NCBI GenBank assembly: GCA_022495995.1
Contig: JAFEMH010002512.1
Span: 124,001 to 188,000, forward strand
DNA: 64,000 nt
Origin: Adenophora triphylla var. japonica
Lineage: Eukaryota; Streptophyta; Magnoliopsida; Asterales; Campanulaceae
Reading direction: 5' to 3'
Under the pieces are notes generated by a model. That model ran no database searches and was not told the origin of the DNA. It saw nothing but the letters and a program-made list of their open reading frames with translations. Positions 31,812-42,886 of this stretch are shown in pieces; the first letter of the stretch is position 1, and the number at the start of each line of letters is the position of its first letter. Made by a program: the position numbers and the translations under genes.

Positions 31812-33878
31812 ATGCCTCAACCAAGGAGAAATAATGAGAAAGACATTCCCCATATTGATGACTGTGGATCATTTGAAATATATGCATCAAAAATTAAAAC
31901 TTACCTTGATGCCAATAGTATCTGGAATTGGTATGCCCTTGAAAATGAAGTCACATACCCTGTATCTGTTGATACAAATGGTGGACCTAGCAAAGTAAAA
32001 TCTCCAGAATTCTGGACAGATTCAGAAAGACAGCTAGTCAGTGCCAACCTTAAAGTCAAGAACATACTCCAAAAGAGTGTTAATGACTCACTTGCTCAAG
32101 AAATTGCCAAGGAACCAACTGCAAAGGCTGCTTGGGAACTCATCCATACCAAGATCCAAAAACACACCAGTGTTAGAACACAAAACCTATACAACCTTCT
32201 TAGACAACTTGACAACTTCAAGTTCTACCCTGGTGAGAAAGTAAGTGCTGCAAAACCAAGGTTTGAAGACTTAGTAAGATCCATTGCTGATCATGGTAAA
32301 ACCTTTGAGAACCAAGATCTATGTCTCAAAATATACTCCAACCTTCCTCAAGAATATGAGAAGGTAGCTCTACAATTAAGAGAAGGCTCAGAATGGAGCA
32401 CCATGACTGTTGAACAATACTTTGGTAAGCTTGAAGCTTATGAACTAGAAGGAATGATAAAACTCCAACCAGTTCCTTCCATTTCACAAACCCTTGCCTT
32501 AACTGCCCAAGAAACCACTCAAAAACCAATCACCCAACAAGACATTGATTCCATGGTTCTTCTTTCCCTCCAAAAAGTAAACCTTCCCTCAAACAACCTT
32601 TCTCAAGGAGATCTACCTAGTCTCATATCCATGGCTGTCAGAAATACCTTGAGAGCACATAAGAAGTCCTTTGAGAGAAGCTATAGCCCATCCACCTCTG
32701 ATCAAGAAAACCAAAAAAAGAAAGTTGAATGCTTCAACTGTAAGAAGCTTGGACATTACTCATCTGATTGCCCTGAACCAAGGAAACCTAGGGAAAATCG
32801 TATGCCTAAGAAGTTCTCATACTCCAAGGAGATCATTCACAGTTCAAGGTGTAACTGCTACAACTGCACAAAGAAGAAGAACGAAAAGAACAAAGAGCAA
32901 GTATTGATTGCTGACTCATCTAAGTTTAGTGATGAGGAATGTGACTACAGTGACTCTGAAAGTGAAGGAGAAGAAGCAATGATATGCTTGATGGCTGGAG
33001 ATGATGAAGACTCAGACAATGAAGAAGATCTTGAAGCCTTAGCTGTTGCTGAAGAACAAAAACAGGTACCTCAATTTAACACTTTAAATAATGAAGAATT
33101 TAAGAAATTAATTAGTACTCTTTTAATTCAAATAAAAAGACACCAAACTGGCTTTGCTTCATTGCTCATTGATAATCTATCCCAAAGTAAAACCATTGAA
33201 AGCCTTGAAAGAGCCAACCAAGGACTGAAAGTTCAAAATCTTATGCTTGAAAAAGCCAATGAAGAGCTGACAGCTGTGAATTCTAATCTTCTGGAAACCA
33301 ACATCAATCTTGAAAAGGAAAATGAATCCTTCATAAAGAAGTTTGAAACCTGGAACAGCTCTGGAGAAGCCTTGACCCACTTTAGCTACAACCAAAGACA
33401 CCCAGGTGACAAATCAGGAATTGGAGCTAACAATCCTACTATGTACACATATACCCCTATTACTGATGAAAGGGCCATTGACAAGATGGTTCTTGAAAGC
33501 ATGAACTATGTCAAAGCCCAAGAAAATGTTTATCCTATCCAAACAAAGGAAGATCTCAAGAAAAAGGGAAAAATGGATGAAGCTAGCTCCAGCATCACTG
33601 ATGTATCAACTCCAGATAGCCCCACTCACACTGATAAAACTCATATAGCCATTTTAAGACAGTCAAAAGGAAAAGGAAAACAAGCAAGCAAAGGTAAATA
33701 CATTTGGCAAAAGAAAGGAATCAAGGAGCAAGTGAAGGAGAACCAACCAAGACATGAAGGACAGCAGAGGTCTCCTAGACAACCAAGACATGGTGGACAG
33801 CAGAGGTCTCCTAGACAGCCAAGATATGGTGGACAGCAGAGGTCTCCAAGACAGCAAAGATTCTATGATCATCACTGA
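31812..33878 (+). CDS. gag: B2 Gag (688 codons, open)
   Basis: The ATG at 31812 follows the PBS by 55 bases and is conserved in B1, B3 and B4. The N-terminal half is the copia Gag core (YNLLRQLDNFKFYPGEKV, then TVEQYFGKLEAY). A CCHC zinc knuckle CFNCKKLGHYSSDC lies near residue 307 and would bind genomic RNA. An acidic stretch and a Leu/Glu-rich coiled coil (about residues 450-510) follow. The C-terminus has three or four direct repeats of a 12-residue unit around GGQQRSPRQP. The TGA at 33876 is probably a mutation: the same frame runs on to a TAG at 34101 that copy B4 shares. It is the least damaged gene of B2. Confidence 0.88.
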   Translation: MPQPRRNNEKDIPHIDDCGSFEIYASKIKTYLDANSIWNWYALENEVTYPVSVDTNGGPSKVKSPEFWTDSERQLVSANLKVKNILQKSVNDSLAQEIAKEPTAKAAWELIHTKIQKHTSVRTQNLYNLLRQLDNFKFYPGEKVSAAKPRFEDLVRSIADHGKTFENQDLCLKIYSNLPQEYEKVALQLREGSEWSTMTVEQYFGKLEAYELEGMIKLQPVPSISQTLALTAQETTQKPITQQDIDSMVLLSLQKVNLPSNNLSQGDLPSLISMAVRNTLRAHKKSFERSYSPSTSDQENQKKKVECFNCKKLGHYSSDCPEPRKPRENRMPKKFSYSKEIIHSSRCNCYNCTKKKNEKNKEQVLIADSSKFSDEECDYSDSESEGEEAMICLMAGDDEDSDNEEDLEALAVAEEQKQVPQFNTLNNEEFKKLISTLLIQIKRHQTGFASLLIDNLSQSKTIESLERANQGLKVQNLMLEKANEELTAVNSNLLETNINLEKENESFIKKFETWNSSGEALTHFSYNQRHPGDKSGIGANNPTMYTYTPITDERAIDKMVLESMNYVKAQENVYPIQTKEDLKKKGKMDEASSSITDVSTPDSPTHTDKTHIAILRQSKGKGKQASKGKYIWQKKGIKEQVKENQPRHEGQQRSPRQPRHGGQQRSPRQPRYGGQQRSPRQQRFYDHH

Positions 33879-34100
33879 TATGCCAAACCTCAAAGACCTA
33901 ACTGGCAATTCTCTAATGGAAGAAACCATGCCCAACATAATACCTCTCCTAGATCATCTCATTCAAACAATTCCCCAAACCATTCTCAGTTTCATAACCA
34001 AAACCATTTCTTTTCTCCCAACCAATTTTTTAACCAATCCCAATCTATTGCTCCTACTCCCTATATGCTGCAAATCATGGGATATTATAATGCCCTAAAC

Positions 34101-34211
34101 TAGTACTTTGGAAAGAGAGCAATGAACAAAGCTAGGGTACCAAAGAAATTCTAATCCTTTGGACCCAAAAGAATAAAGGGTACCATAAATGTATTTTTTC
34201 TGTTTTTGTAG
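34101..34211 (+). other. Stop-rich gag-protease junction with splice-acceptor-like end
   Basis: In the Gag frame, TAG (34101), TAA (34152) and TAG (34209) occur in 111 bases. All three recur at the matching place in B4 (minus, about 61700-61568). The segment ends TTTTTCTGTTTTTGTAG, which looks like an intron 3' end, and protease coding starts right after it. This suggests the junction is a built-in feature rather than decay. Confidence 0.5.
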
Positions 34212-37200
34212 GAACCTAGGAAAGGAATATGGTACTTGGACAGTGGATGCAGCAGGCACATGACTTACAACAAGGAGTGGCTACAACAATATATCCCTAA
34301 AAATGGTCCAAATGTAACTTTGGTGACAATTCTCAAGCCAAAATCAAAGGATCAGGAAACCTTGTTACTAAAGATATTATTTTTACTAATGTATCTTATG
34401 TAGAGGGTCTCAAGCACAATTTGATTAGCCTTAGTCAGATTTGTGATAAGGGATATCATGTTGTTTGTTCCAAAAACCACTGCACTGTCAAGGATGTCAA
34501 CAACAAATCAATCCTCACTGGAATAAGAAAAGGCAACCTCTACTGTCTAAACCTAGAAATTGTGGATTCCTCAGATGCCCATTGCCTACTCTCCTTCGGT
34601 CAATCTGACATGTCTTGGCTATGGCACAAAAGATTGACTCACTTAAACCTGAAAAGTATTTCAAAACTATCCAACTCAAACCTAGTAAAAGGCCTACCCA
34701 ACATACCCTTCAAAAAGGATAAGTTGTGCAAAGCTTGTCAATGTGGAAAACAAAAGAAAACCTCCTTCACTGCCAAAACCAGATTAGATACCACAAAACC
34801 ACTTCAACTTCTCCACATGGACCTTTTTGGACCAATCAGAACTAGATCTCTTGGTGGAAAGAGATACTCTCTTGTTGTAGTTGATGACTACACCAGATTT
34901 ACTTGGATCATCCTTCTTGAATCTAAAAGAGATACATTAGAACAACTTGTCAAACTGTTCAATAAAATTCAAAACCAAAAGGGTTTATCCATCATCAAAA
35001 TCAGATATATCATGGTAAGGAATTTGAGAATACTGGTGTTGAAGAATACTGTGATCAAAAAGGGATTGAGCACAATTTCTCTGCTCCTAGAACTCCTCAA
35101 CAAAATGGGGTGGCTGAAAGAAAGAATAGAACAATTTGTGAGGCAGCAAGGTCTATGCTGTCAGAGCACAACCTTCCTAAGTATTTTTGGGGTGAAGCAG
35201 TCACCACTGCTGTCTATGTTCAGAACAAGACTCTTATCAACAAGTTCCACTCCAAGACTCCCTATGAACTTTGGAATGGAAGAACACCAACCATTTCATA
35301 CTTACATGGCTTTGGAAGTAGATGCTTCATACACAACAATGGGAAAAACAATCTTGACAAATTTGATTCAAAAAGTGATGAAGGAATTTTCCTTGGATAC
35401 TCCAACACTAGCAAAGCCTATAGGGTTTACAACAAAAGAAGACTTGTTGTAGAGGAATCAATTCATGTAGACTTTGATGAAAATAATGACCAAAGTCACA
35501 CTGAGCTATGTGATTTTGATGAAGCTGTGGGAAATTCAGATAACCTACCTGAAGTGTCTCCTGTGCATGATCCCTCATGTCTCATTCCTGAATAAGATTC
35601 ACCTTCCCTTCCCTATATAGTGCCCAAAGACACTAATAAACAACCTACTTTGTTTGACAGCCAAGAATCCCTTCTCAACAGCAAAGGTGAAGCCTGATAA
35701 ATGAAGGTGCACCTCATAACCTACCTTCATCCAGTCATCAAAATTCCCTTGAAGAAGATTCTATCCAACCTGATAACAACACCTCTCATTCAATTCCTCA
35801 ACCTGAAACCATTACCCACATCATTCCTCCAAACAAAATCATCTATATTGACCTACCTATACACAAAATGGACATTCCACCTGACATGCCTGTTCTTGAC
35901 TCTCTAATGAGTGCCTTCATCTCTCAAATTGAACCCAAAAAGATAAATGAAGCCCTTCAAGATCCAGACTAGATAGAAGCAATGGAGGAAGAATTGGAGC
36001 AATTTGAAAGAAATAAAGTTTGGAAGCTTGTTCCTAAGCCAAAGAACCAAACTGTCATTGGAACAAGATGGGTTTTTAGGAATAAGATGAATGAAGAAGG
36101 AGTTGTAGTAAGAAACAAAGCTAGACTGGTTGCTCAAGGATACAGACAAAAGAAGGTATTGACTATGATGAGACTTTTGCACCAGTTGCAAGACTTGAAG
36201 CTATAAGGCTATTCCTTGCCTATGCTTCATTCAAGAAGATGAAAGTATTTCAGATGGATGTCAAGAGTGCATTTCTGAATGGAGTCCTAAATGAAAAGGT
36301 GTTTGTATCTCAACCCCCTGGATTTGAGCATCCCAAGTTTCCTGATCATGTATACAAATTGGACAAAGCATTATATGGGCTTAAGCAAGCACCAAGAGCT
36401 TGGTATGATACCCTATCTAAATATCTCCTTGGCAAAGGATTTACCAAGGGCCATATTGATAACACTTTGTTTATCAAGAAATATGGAGATGATCAGTTGC
36501 TCATACAAGTCTATGTTGATGACATCATCTTTGGCTCATCAAATGAGGACTTGTGCACTGAATTTGGGGATATTATGAAGAATCAGTTTGAAATGAGCAT
36601 GATTGGTGAGCTCACTTTCTTCTTAGGGCTTCAAGTCAAGCAAATGAAGGAAGGAATATTCATTAACCAAGCTAAATACACAAGGGATATGATCAAGAAG
36701 TTTGACATGCAAACTGCTTCCCCTGCCAAAACTCCCTTGTCAACCTCAACCAAACTTCATGCTGATCCAGATGGTTAAAGAGTAAATCCAACACTTTACA
36801 GAAGTTACATTGGATCTCTTCTTTATGTGACAGCTTCAAGACCTGACATTATGTTCAGTGTCTGTCTCTGTGCTAGATTTCAAGCAAACCCCAAGGATGC
36901 CAATTTATTGGATCTAGAATTATTTCATGGTCAAGCAAAAAGCAAACCTCAGTAGTCACCTCAACAGCTGAGGCTGAGTATATTGCTGCTGGCTTGTGTT
37001 GTTCACAAATACTTTACCTCAAAAGTCAACTACAAGACTTTGGAATTGAATTGTCTAACATTCCCATCTTTTGTGACAACTCAAGTACTATTGCCATGAC
37101 AGAAAATCCTGTCCAACACTCAAAAACAAAGCATATTGAGGTCAGACATCACTTCATCAGAGATCATGTTGAAAAAGGGAATATCAACCTTGCTAAAGTT

Positions 37201-37302
37201 TGTACTGAGGATAATGTCTCTGATATTCTAACAAAGGCTATGGATGAGAAAAGATTTGAGATGTTAAGAGCAATGCTAGGCATGATCAACCTACCAAAAT
37301 AA
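34212..37302 (+). pseudogene. pol: B2 pol (protease, integrase, RT, RNase H)
   Basis: Order: protease (WYLDSGCSRHMTYNKEW, 34227), pre-integrase HHCC (WLWHKRLTHLNLKS ... CKACQCGK), integrase (LVVVDDYTRFTW; NGVAERKNRTICEA; the DHGKEFE block is garbled), integrase C-terminal GYSNTSKAYRVYN, RT ([46 protein letters not shown]) and RNase H end (STAEAEY; HIEVRHHFIRDH). Breaks are: a base lost near 34318; a frameshift near 35006; stops at 35593, 35971 and 36776; a frameshift near 36155; and a deletion of about 240 bp near 36905 that removes the RNase H core. The polyprotein cannot function. Confidence 0.9.
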
Positions 37303-37551
37303 AGACTCTTATTCATTAAAGATAAAACCATATCTTATGGCTGCTGTCAACAACATGGTATCTGACAGCTAACCCTTTCCACCAAACCAAAAGCCTCTTA
37401 AACATCAAAACCAAAATTCATTCCTACCTTACAATCAAACTTCAAACACAAAGATCATAAAAACAAACATAAATCCATATTACCAAAAGCTTCACTACCC
37501 TCCTTCTCATCACAGCAAGCCCTTCTGAAATGCTTTGACAGCTAAGGACTG
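37303..37551 (+). other. B2 spacer between pol and the antisense ORF
   Basis: A non-coding AT-rich stretch with two TGACAGCT sites (37363, 37536). It is the convergent gap between the end of pol and the end of the minus-strand ORF. Confidence 0.5.
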
Positions 37552-38520
37552 TCAATCCTGTTTATCCCATAGCTGATCTTGGAAGTAATCATTCCCATAT
37601 CCTTTATCACTATAGATAATGTCTGGAGCTTGATATGCATTCTCTTTAATGTCTCCATATCTCTCTAGCCATACAGGGTGCCTCTCCATAAAAGGATCAA
37701 TGGCTGTGGATGAAAACTGCAAAGAAGGACACACCCTCCTTGGCCACCATTCTTCAACTGCATTATAAGGAGGATACTCACTGAGTGGTGAGAGAAAGCT
37801 GAAGGTACCTGAAGAATTTGTACTTGCCTGTGCAATGATAGCTTGATCAGACTGAGGACCTTCATCTTCATCACCATTCAGAACAGCTGGACTCAAACAC
37901 TTGAGAAATTGAGAAAACAACTTCATATAAACCTTGGAAGGAGAACTTTGCACTCCTGCAAAGTTATCTCCAGTTCCCTCAAGAACTGTTTGGCTAAGAG
38001 TTAGGGAATCCCTGGTGACAGCTATGAAATCAGGTTGAACAATTTGTGTGTCAACCTTAATCCTTTCATTACTATCAAGATTCACTAGCTCACCCAAGGT
38101 ATAAACCCTCTCTACACCCTCCTTAACTTGCTTACTTGATTCTCCTTCCCTCTCCTTTCTCGACAGCTTAACCTTAGCTGTCAGATCATTATGCCCCTCC
38201 TCAACCATCTTAGCTTTACCCTTGTTCGTAGCTATCTCCCTCAACCTATTTTTCTCTCCTTCCAAAAGTGCTAGTCTCTCCTCCTCCCAAAATTTCCTTC
38301 TTATCTCTCTCTCTCTCAACTCCTCTTCCTTATGTGGATCATCATTGAGCATTTGATCCACCTCATGTTCCAAACCAGTATCAGTTTGGAGCGTATATGA
38401 CAGAAACTCTCTCTCAAACCTTGCCTCTCTTGTTTCATCTACCCTTGGACTTTGAAAAACATGTCTCTTTGCTGTCTTAGCCATTTTGCTAGGACTGAAC
38501 TTTGAAACAAGTCTTCCCAT
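37552..38520 (-). CDS. B2 intact antisense ORF, 322 codons, unknown function
   Basis: A true ATG at 38520 opens MGRLVSKFSPSKMAKTAKRH, and the frame is open for 322 codons although pol is badly broken. The N-terminus is basic. Residues 60-110 are Glu/Arg/Lys-rich and likely coiled coil (REREIRRKFWEEERLALLEG). The C-terminus is rich in aromatic residues and acidic (WLERYGDIKENAYQ). I recognise no domain, signal peptide or membrane segment. It is antisense to B2 and divergent from the plus-strand ORF at 39028, 507 bp away. Two TGACAGCT sites fall inside it, one as the 15-mer that encodes LTAKV. It may be an accessory protein carried by this copia lineage, but a fortuitous ORF is possible. Confidence 0.55.
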   Translation of the reverse strand: MGRLVSKFSPSKMAKTAKRHVFQSPRVDETREARFEREFLSYTLQTDTGLEHEVDQMLNDDPHKEEELREREIRRKFWEEERLALLEGEKNRLREIATNKGKAKMVEEGHNDLTAKVKLSRKEREGESSKQVKEGVERVYTLGELVNLDSNERIKVDTQIVQPDFIAVTRDSLTLSQTVLEGTGDNFAGVQSSPSKVYMKLFSQFLKCLSPAVLNGDEDEGPQSDQAIIAQASTNSSGTFSFLSPLSEYPPYNAVEEWWPRRVCPSLQFSSTAIDPFMERHPVWLERYGDIKENAYQAPDIIYSDKGYGNDYFQDQLWDKQD

Positions 38521-39027
38521 TTGCTATGAATGAAATGATTTTGGTAAATTTCTTCATCTAAACCATTTCCTTTTATGGACAAATTTAGTTTCAGTCAAAT
38601 TAGTGGCAATGATTATTCAAAATAGGCTTGGCTGGTCATTAAGTCTGACAGCTATGAATTTAGTTCTTGCCAAATCGAGGAAGTTTTGGAACTTGCCACT
38701 AACACATATCTATTAATGTCTCTGTTTATTCCCTCTGAAATTTCGCCTTTGTGTACGGAAATAACTCCCATGTTTTATGGGAAGTTATTGTACAAGTAAT
38801 GAGTGGAGACAAATAACACTGTTCATGAACAGTCTCTCACTTAAATGCAAATTTTAACCGTTGCAGTAACCCACGTATTAGCCGTTGAACTCCACCAATC
38901 CCCACATCAATTACCATTTAACCTTGCGAAAATAACCTCTCTTCCTTCAAACTATATTCTTCCTCCTAAATCCTCTCTCTGATTCCCTCTGTTCTTCAAA
39001 ACCCTAAAAACCCTGTTTCATTCAACC
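38521..39027. promoter_or_regulatory. Divergent intergenic region with 16-bp palindrome
   Basis: The 507 bp lie between the two ATGs. They contain a perfect palindrome ACTGTTCATGAACAGT (38818-38833), a TGACAGCT (38646) and two telo-box-like AACCCTAAAAACCCT copies just before the plus ATG (about 39000). The layout suggests a bidirectional promoter. Confidence 0.5.
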
Positions 39028-42000
39028 ATGTCTTACCCTCAAGCCCATGGTTACTTCATTAAACCTGAATTTTATGAGCATGAGGTTGGAGCTCTAATCA
39101 AGGAACTCTTGGAATCCAATCATCTCTGCAAAATGATGGAAGCTCAACCTCCCATTTATGAGAAACTATGCAGAGAGATATTCATGAAAGGAGAAAGACA
39201 GCAATCTGGAGCAATAAGAATCAACATTGAAGGGAGTGAAATCAATGTGACTCCAAAGCTTGTGTCCAAAGTTTACAATATCCCAATCAAGAATAAAGGC
39301 CTCTGCAACCTCTGGAATAGAAAAGACAACAACTTGGAACCTTTCTACAAGAGATTCTTTGATAAACCTAGCTGCAATTATCAACTGGTTCAGGACAAAC
39401 CAATCATGAAGAAAGACCTTGACCTATTCAAATCAACCCTAATGGATGTTGTCATCAAAGGGTTTGATGGAAAGCAATCCTCCTTTGACCAAATCAGTCC
39501 AAATGAATGGAAACAAGCCCTCAGTTTGATAACTAAGGAGATTAACTGGAGTGTAGCATTGCTTCACAACTTCCAACTTGCCATATCCCCTTCCCCTTGG
39601 AAATTCAAAAAGCAAAATCCCAGAATGAACAATTTCAGATTCATGAGTGGAATCCTTCATCATATCATTTCAAGATTGAATCCTCCTCTTAAAGATGAGT
39701 GGCTTGAGTCTACATCCCTGATGCCTACCAGGAGCTTCAGCTTAAGTACATTCAAACTCAAGGGTAAGAAAATGTTAGAGCTTGGGGAGAGCTCTGAGAA
39801 CTTGGATGAAGCCTCAAAGAGACTGAAAGCAAAATCTGAGAAAGATATGAAGACATGGAAGTCATTGGTGAATATGGTCAATGATTAGAGATCCAAGAGA
39901 AAGCATGAAAAGGGTGTCATAATAAGGGAAAGAGCTCAAGAGACCTCTCCTAGCAAGATCAAAAGGAGAAAAAGCCTAGCTAAGATGAAGCGAACTGGAA
40001 AAGGAAAGAAGCTTAGCAAAAGAAAGGAAGTTCAAGAAGAGATAGTGGAAGTTGTTGAGCAAGAAAGTGCTCAAGGGACTAACAAAGGGAAGATGGTTGC
40101 TGAGGAACAAGCTGAAAGTGAAGATACCCAATCAGATCCTGTCTTCAAAGCCATTGATGAGTATGCTGGTGAAGAGGAAGAATGCAGTGACACTGAGAGT
40201 GATGAAAATGTGAGAAGAGCTATTGCTGAATCATTAATGGAAGCTAGAACAACCAAGGTTGGACAGTCATCTGGGACAGCTATAGAAGCCTCCCCTCTGA
40301 CAGCTAAGGTTGCCTCCAGTGCTGAGATCCCATCTAAGGTAATCTCCACCCCTTCTCTTGCTCTCAATACATTCTCTAGGAAGAGAAAGTCTGATAAAGA
40401 TGCTCCCCCATCCAAAAAGTTGAAGCCAACCACACTCTATCCTCCTCATCCAAAGATCAATCTAGTTCACCACATGACTCTGTGGCTCAGGGAATCCTCA
40501 ACCTAAATCCCTTAAATATTAGTCCAAATGAGCCTAGTGTTGAAAAAGATAGGGGGAATAGCCCTAGCTCTGAAAAGGATGAGCATCAGTTAAGGGGGAA
40601 CAACAGTCCTCCTTCCCCATTCTGACAGCTATGCCATTGTCTAGTCATGCTTCACCCATTTCAAGCCCCTCAGATCCTTCCCACATTCCTGAAAATGTCT
40701 TCAAAGCCTCTGAAGGACTGACCTTAGAAGATCCTAAGCATGTCCCTGTTGTTCTGTATTATTTAAGATCACTGCTAACAGAGGAAGATGTTCAAAAAGC
40801 CATGGAATTAATCAAAACCAGAGATCTGGCTAAGAAAGCTAGCATACCTGAACCTGAACCTCATTCTGAACCTGAACCTCAATCCAAACCTGATGAACCT
40901 GATCAAACTCAAGAACCTTCCCTTGATACCCAAGATTCTGAAACCCAACCTGAACCCATAACACAAGATTCACCTACCCCTGAGTTTGACATCCTTCCAA
41001 CTTGTGAACCTTGGATTCTAGATTGTGACATTGATTTTTCCCTACCCTCCATCATGGCTGTCCACCAAAGATTGAAAGAGATTACTCATTTTCCTGAGAT
41101 TGCCAATCCTAACTTAATCCCTAATCCTTGGCTGTTGAGCAAAAATTCCATCATGATCCATGCAAGAAACAGGTGTGGTCTCATTATGTTTGCCCATGAG
41201 GAATGGAAAAGATATAGGATAGCTCTCCCAAACTCCTTCTTTCACAATGCCCCCAGATTGCCAAACTTCATGGACATTGGAACCATCATTGATTGGGAAA
41301 TGCTGTTCTCTCAATTATTGTCAAGCAACATCAATGAATGCATCTACATGCCCTCATCCCTAGTTTATTCCCTCTGCATAAATCTTGCTAAAGAGATGTA
41401 TTGGAGGATCATTCTCAACAAAGCCAAAATCATGGCTGTCATTGCAAAGCCTAGCCTGACAGCTATCTTTCCTCCAACTACTTCTGTTCCTCCTTCATTC
41501 ATCCCCCTAAACACCAGATCTCTCCAATCCAATCTTCCTCCAAACTTCAATCCTTCAACATTTGTGCCTCCATACCATGTGACCATCACAGACATGCAGA
41601 GATTTACAAGGTCAATGATAACCAAAATGAGACACATTTTGGAAGTCTCAAATGTTTCCAAGTCTGAAAGGAAGACCTCCAAAGGAAAGGCTGTTAAATC
41701 TGAAGAAGAAGCTGCTTACCTGGGAAAGAGAGCCTCTGGTGCTGCTCCCAATGTGATTCTGTCAAGTGATGATGAAGATGATTCTCCTATGATGAAACAG
41801 CATCAGTTCTCAACCTCTACTGTTCTCACTGTCACAACAGATCCTCCTCTACATCAACCTCAACAACCCATCTCTCTTCAATCAAACCCCTTCTTCTCTA
41901 ACCTCTTTGCAGGAATCAGAGGTCAAAGCTCAAAACCAAAGAAGACTCCCAAATGGGGCAATCTGAGACTAAGAGATGATGAAGAACCTCTCTCCAAGGC

Positions 42001-42172
42001 TGTTCTCAAAGGAAGGCAAGATCAATCCTTCACATATGATGATGAGATGAGCTGGGAATGGAACAATGAGATGTATTATAGAGGTGTTGATGACAAGATG
42101 AAGAGAGTGCTGCTTGCAGAAAGAGAAGAGATCCTTGCAGCAAGAAGAGAAAGAGATGAATTTTCTGATTAA
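39028..42172 (+). pseudogene. B2 long extra ORF 3' of pol (about 1,050 codons, broken)
   Basis: The ATG at 39028 opens MSYPQAHGYFIKPEFYEHEV. The first 286 codons look like the plant transposon-associated domain found with many retroelements (IYEKLCREIFMKGERQQ; INIEGSEINVTPKLVSKVYN), though I am not certain of this. A TAG at 39886 breaks the frame, which continues as a Lys/Glu-rich segment to a TAA at 40504. Near 40625 the frame changes, and 40631-42172 (513 codons) is Pro/Glu/Gln-rich, then basic, ending EEILAARRERDEFSD. In SIRE elements an env-like ORF sits here. I see no membrane span or signal peptide, so I do not call it envelope. Confidence 0.6.
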
Positions 42173-42389
42173 AGAAAATTTTATGTCTTTTTTTGGATAA
42201 GTCCTTTTTAAACCCTACCTTTATTTTCTGCTTTAAAAACAATGTTTATTTTGGATAATTTGTTTTGTTTTAAAGCTCAGTTGATTGAATCAAGAAGATT
42301 GATCTCATCTTCATTGGTATATTCAATTCTTGAGTATGTTGCAGGTTATATCTTTATGAGATATATTACATTGCCAAAAAGGGGGAAAT
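42173..42389 (+). other. B2 3' untranslated end and polypurine tract
   Basis: AT-rich sequence ending CCAAAAAGGGGGAAAT (42374-42389), a polypurine tract directly before the 3' LTR. Confidence 0.75.
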
Positions 42390-42886
42390 TGTTAGGACCT
42401 AACTACGTAAGTCACATAGTTATAAAAGGTTTTGATAAAGAAATATATCATATGTTATCTGACAGCAAAGATAACATATGACCTTGGACAGCTATGCCCT
42501 CAACTCCATCTGCACATACATATATATATCAACTGGACAGCAATGATTCAACCATCCTGCAATGATCTAACCCAAAACCAATCATATACATTAATGTATC
42601 TATTTACATATGAAGTATGATGTATTACATATTGTTCAAACCATCTAACCATCCAGCTCAAGAAGTTAGCTCTGACAGCTAAGGTTCTCTCACAGCAAAG
42701 ACTTCATCCCTAAACAGCTATGATCTTCAACATCAGCAGCAATGAAAAATTCCTGTGATGACCAAGATGTGCCTTGCCCAATCTCTCCATACAGATGTTG
42801 CCAGCTCATCTCCATAAAGATCACATGCTTGGTTGCAGATTCCAGCTATATTATTCTCCAGTCAACAAAGGCTCTAAATGCAACTC
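42390..42886 (+). repeat. B2 3' LTR, forward part
   Basis: The first 497 bp of the LTR are nearly identical to 30606-31100 and end at ACTCC, where the sequence flips to the reverse complement of the distal LTR. Confidence 0.9.

Noticed and set aside
39028..42172. Retroviral-type envelope gene
   Set aside because: The position fits SIRE env-like ORFs, but I see no signal peptide, membrane span or cleavage site; the frame is also broken.
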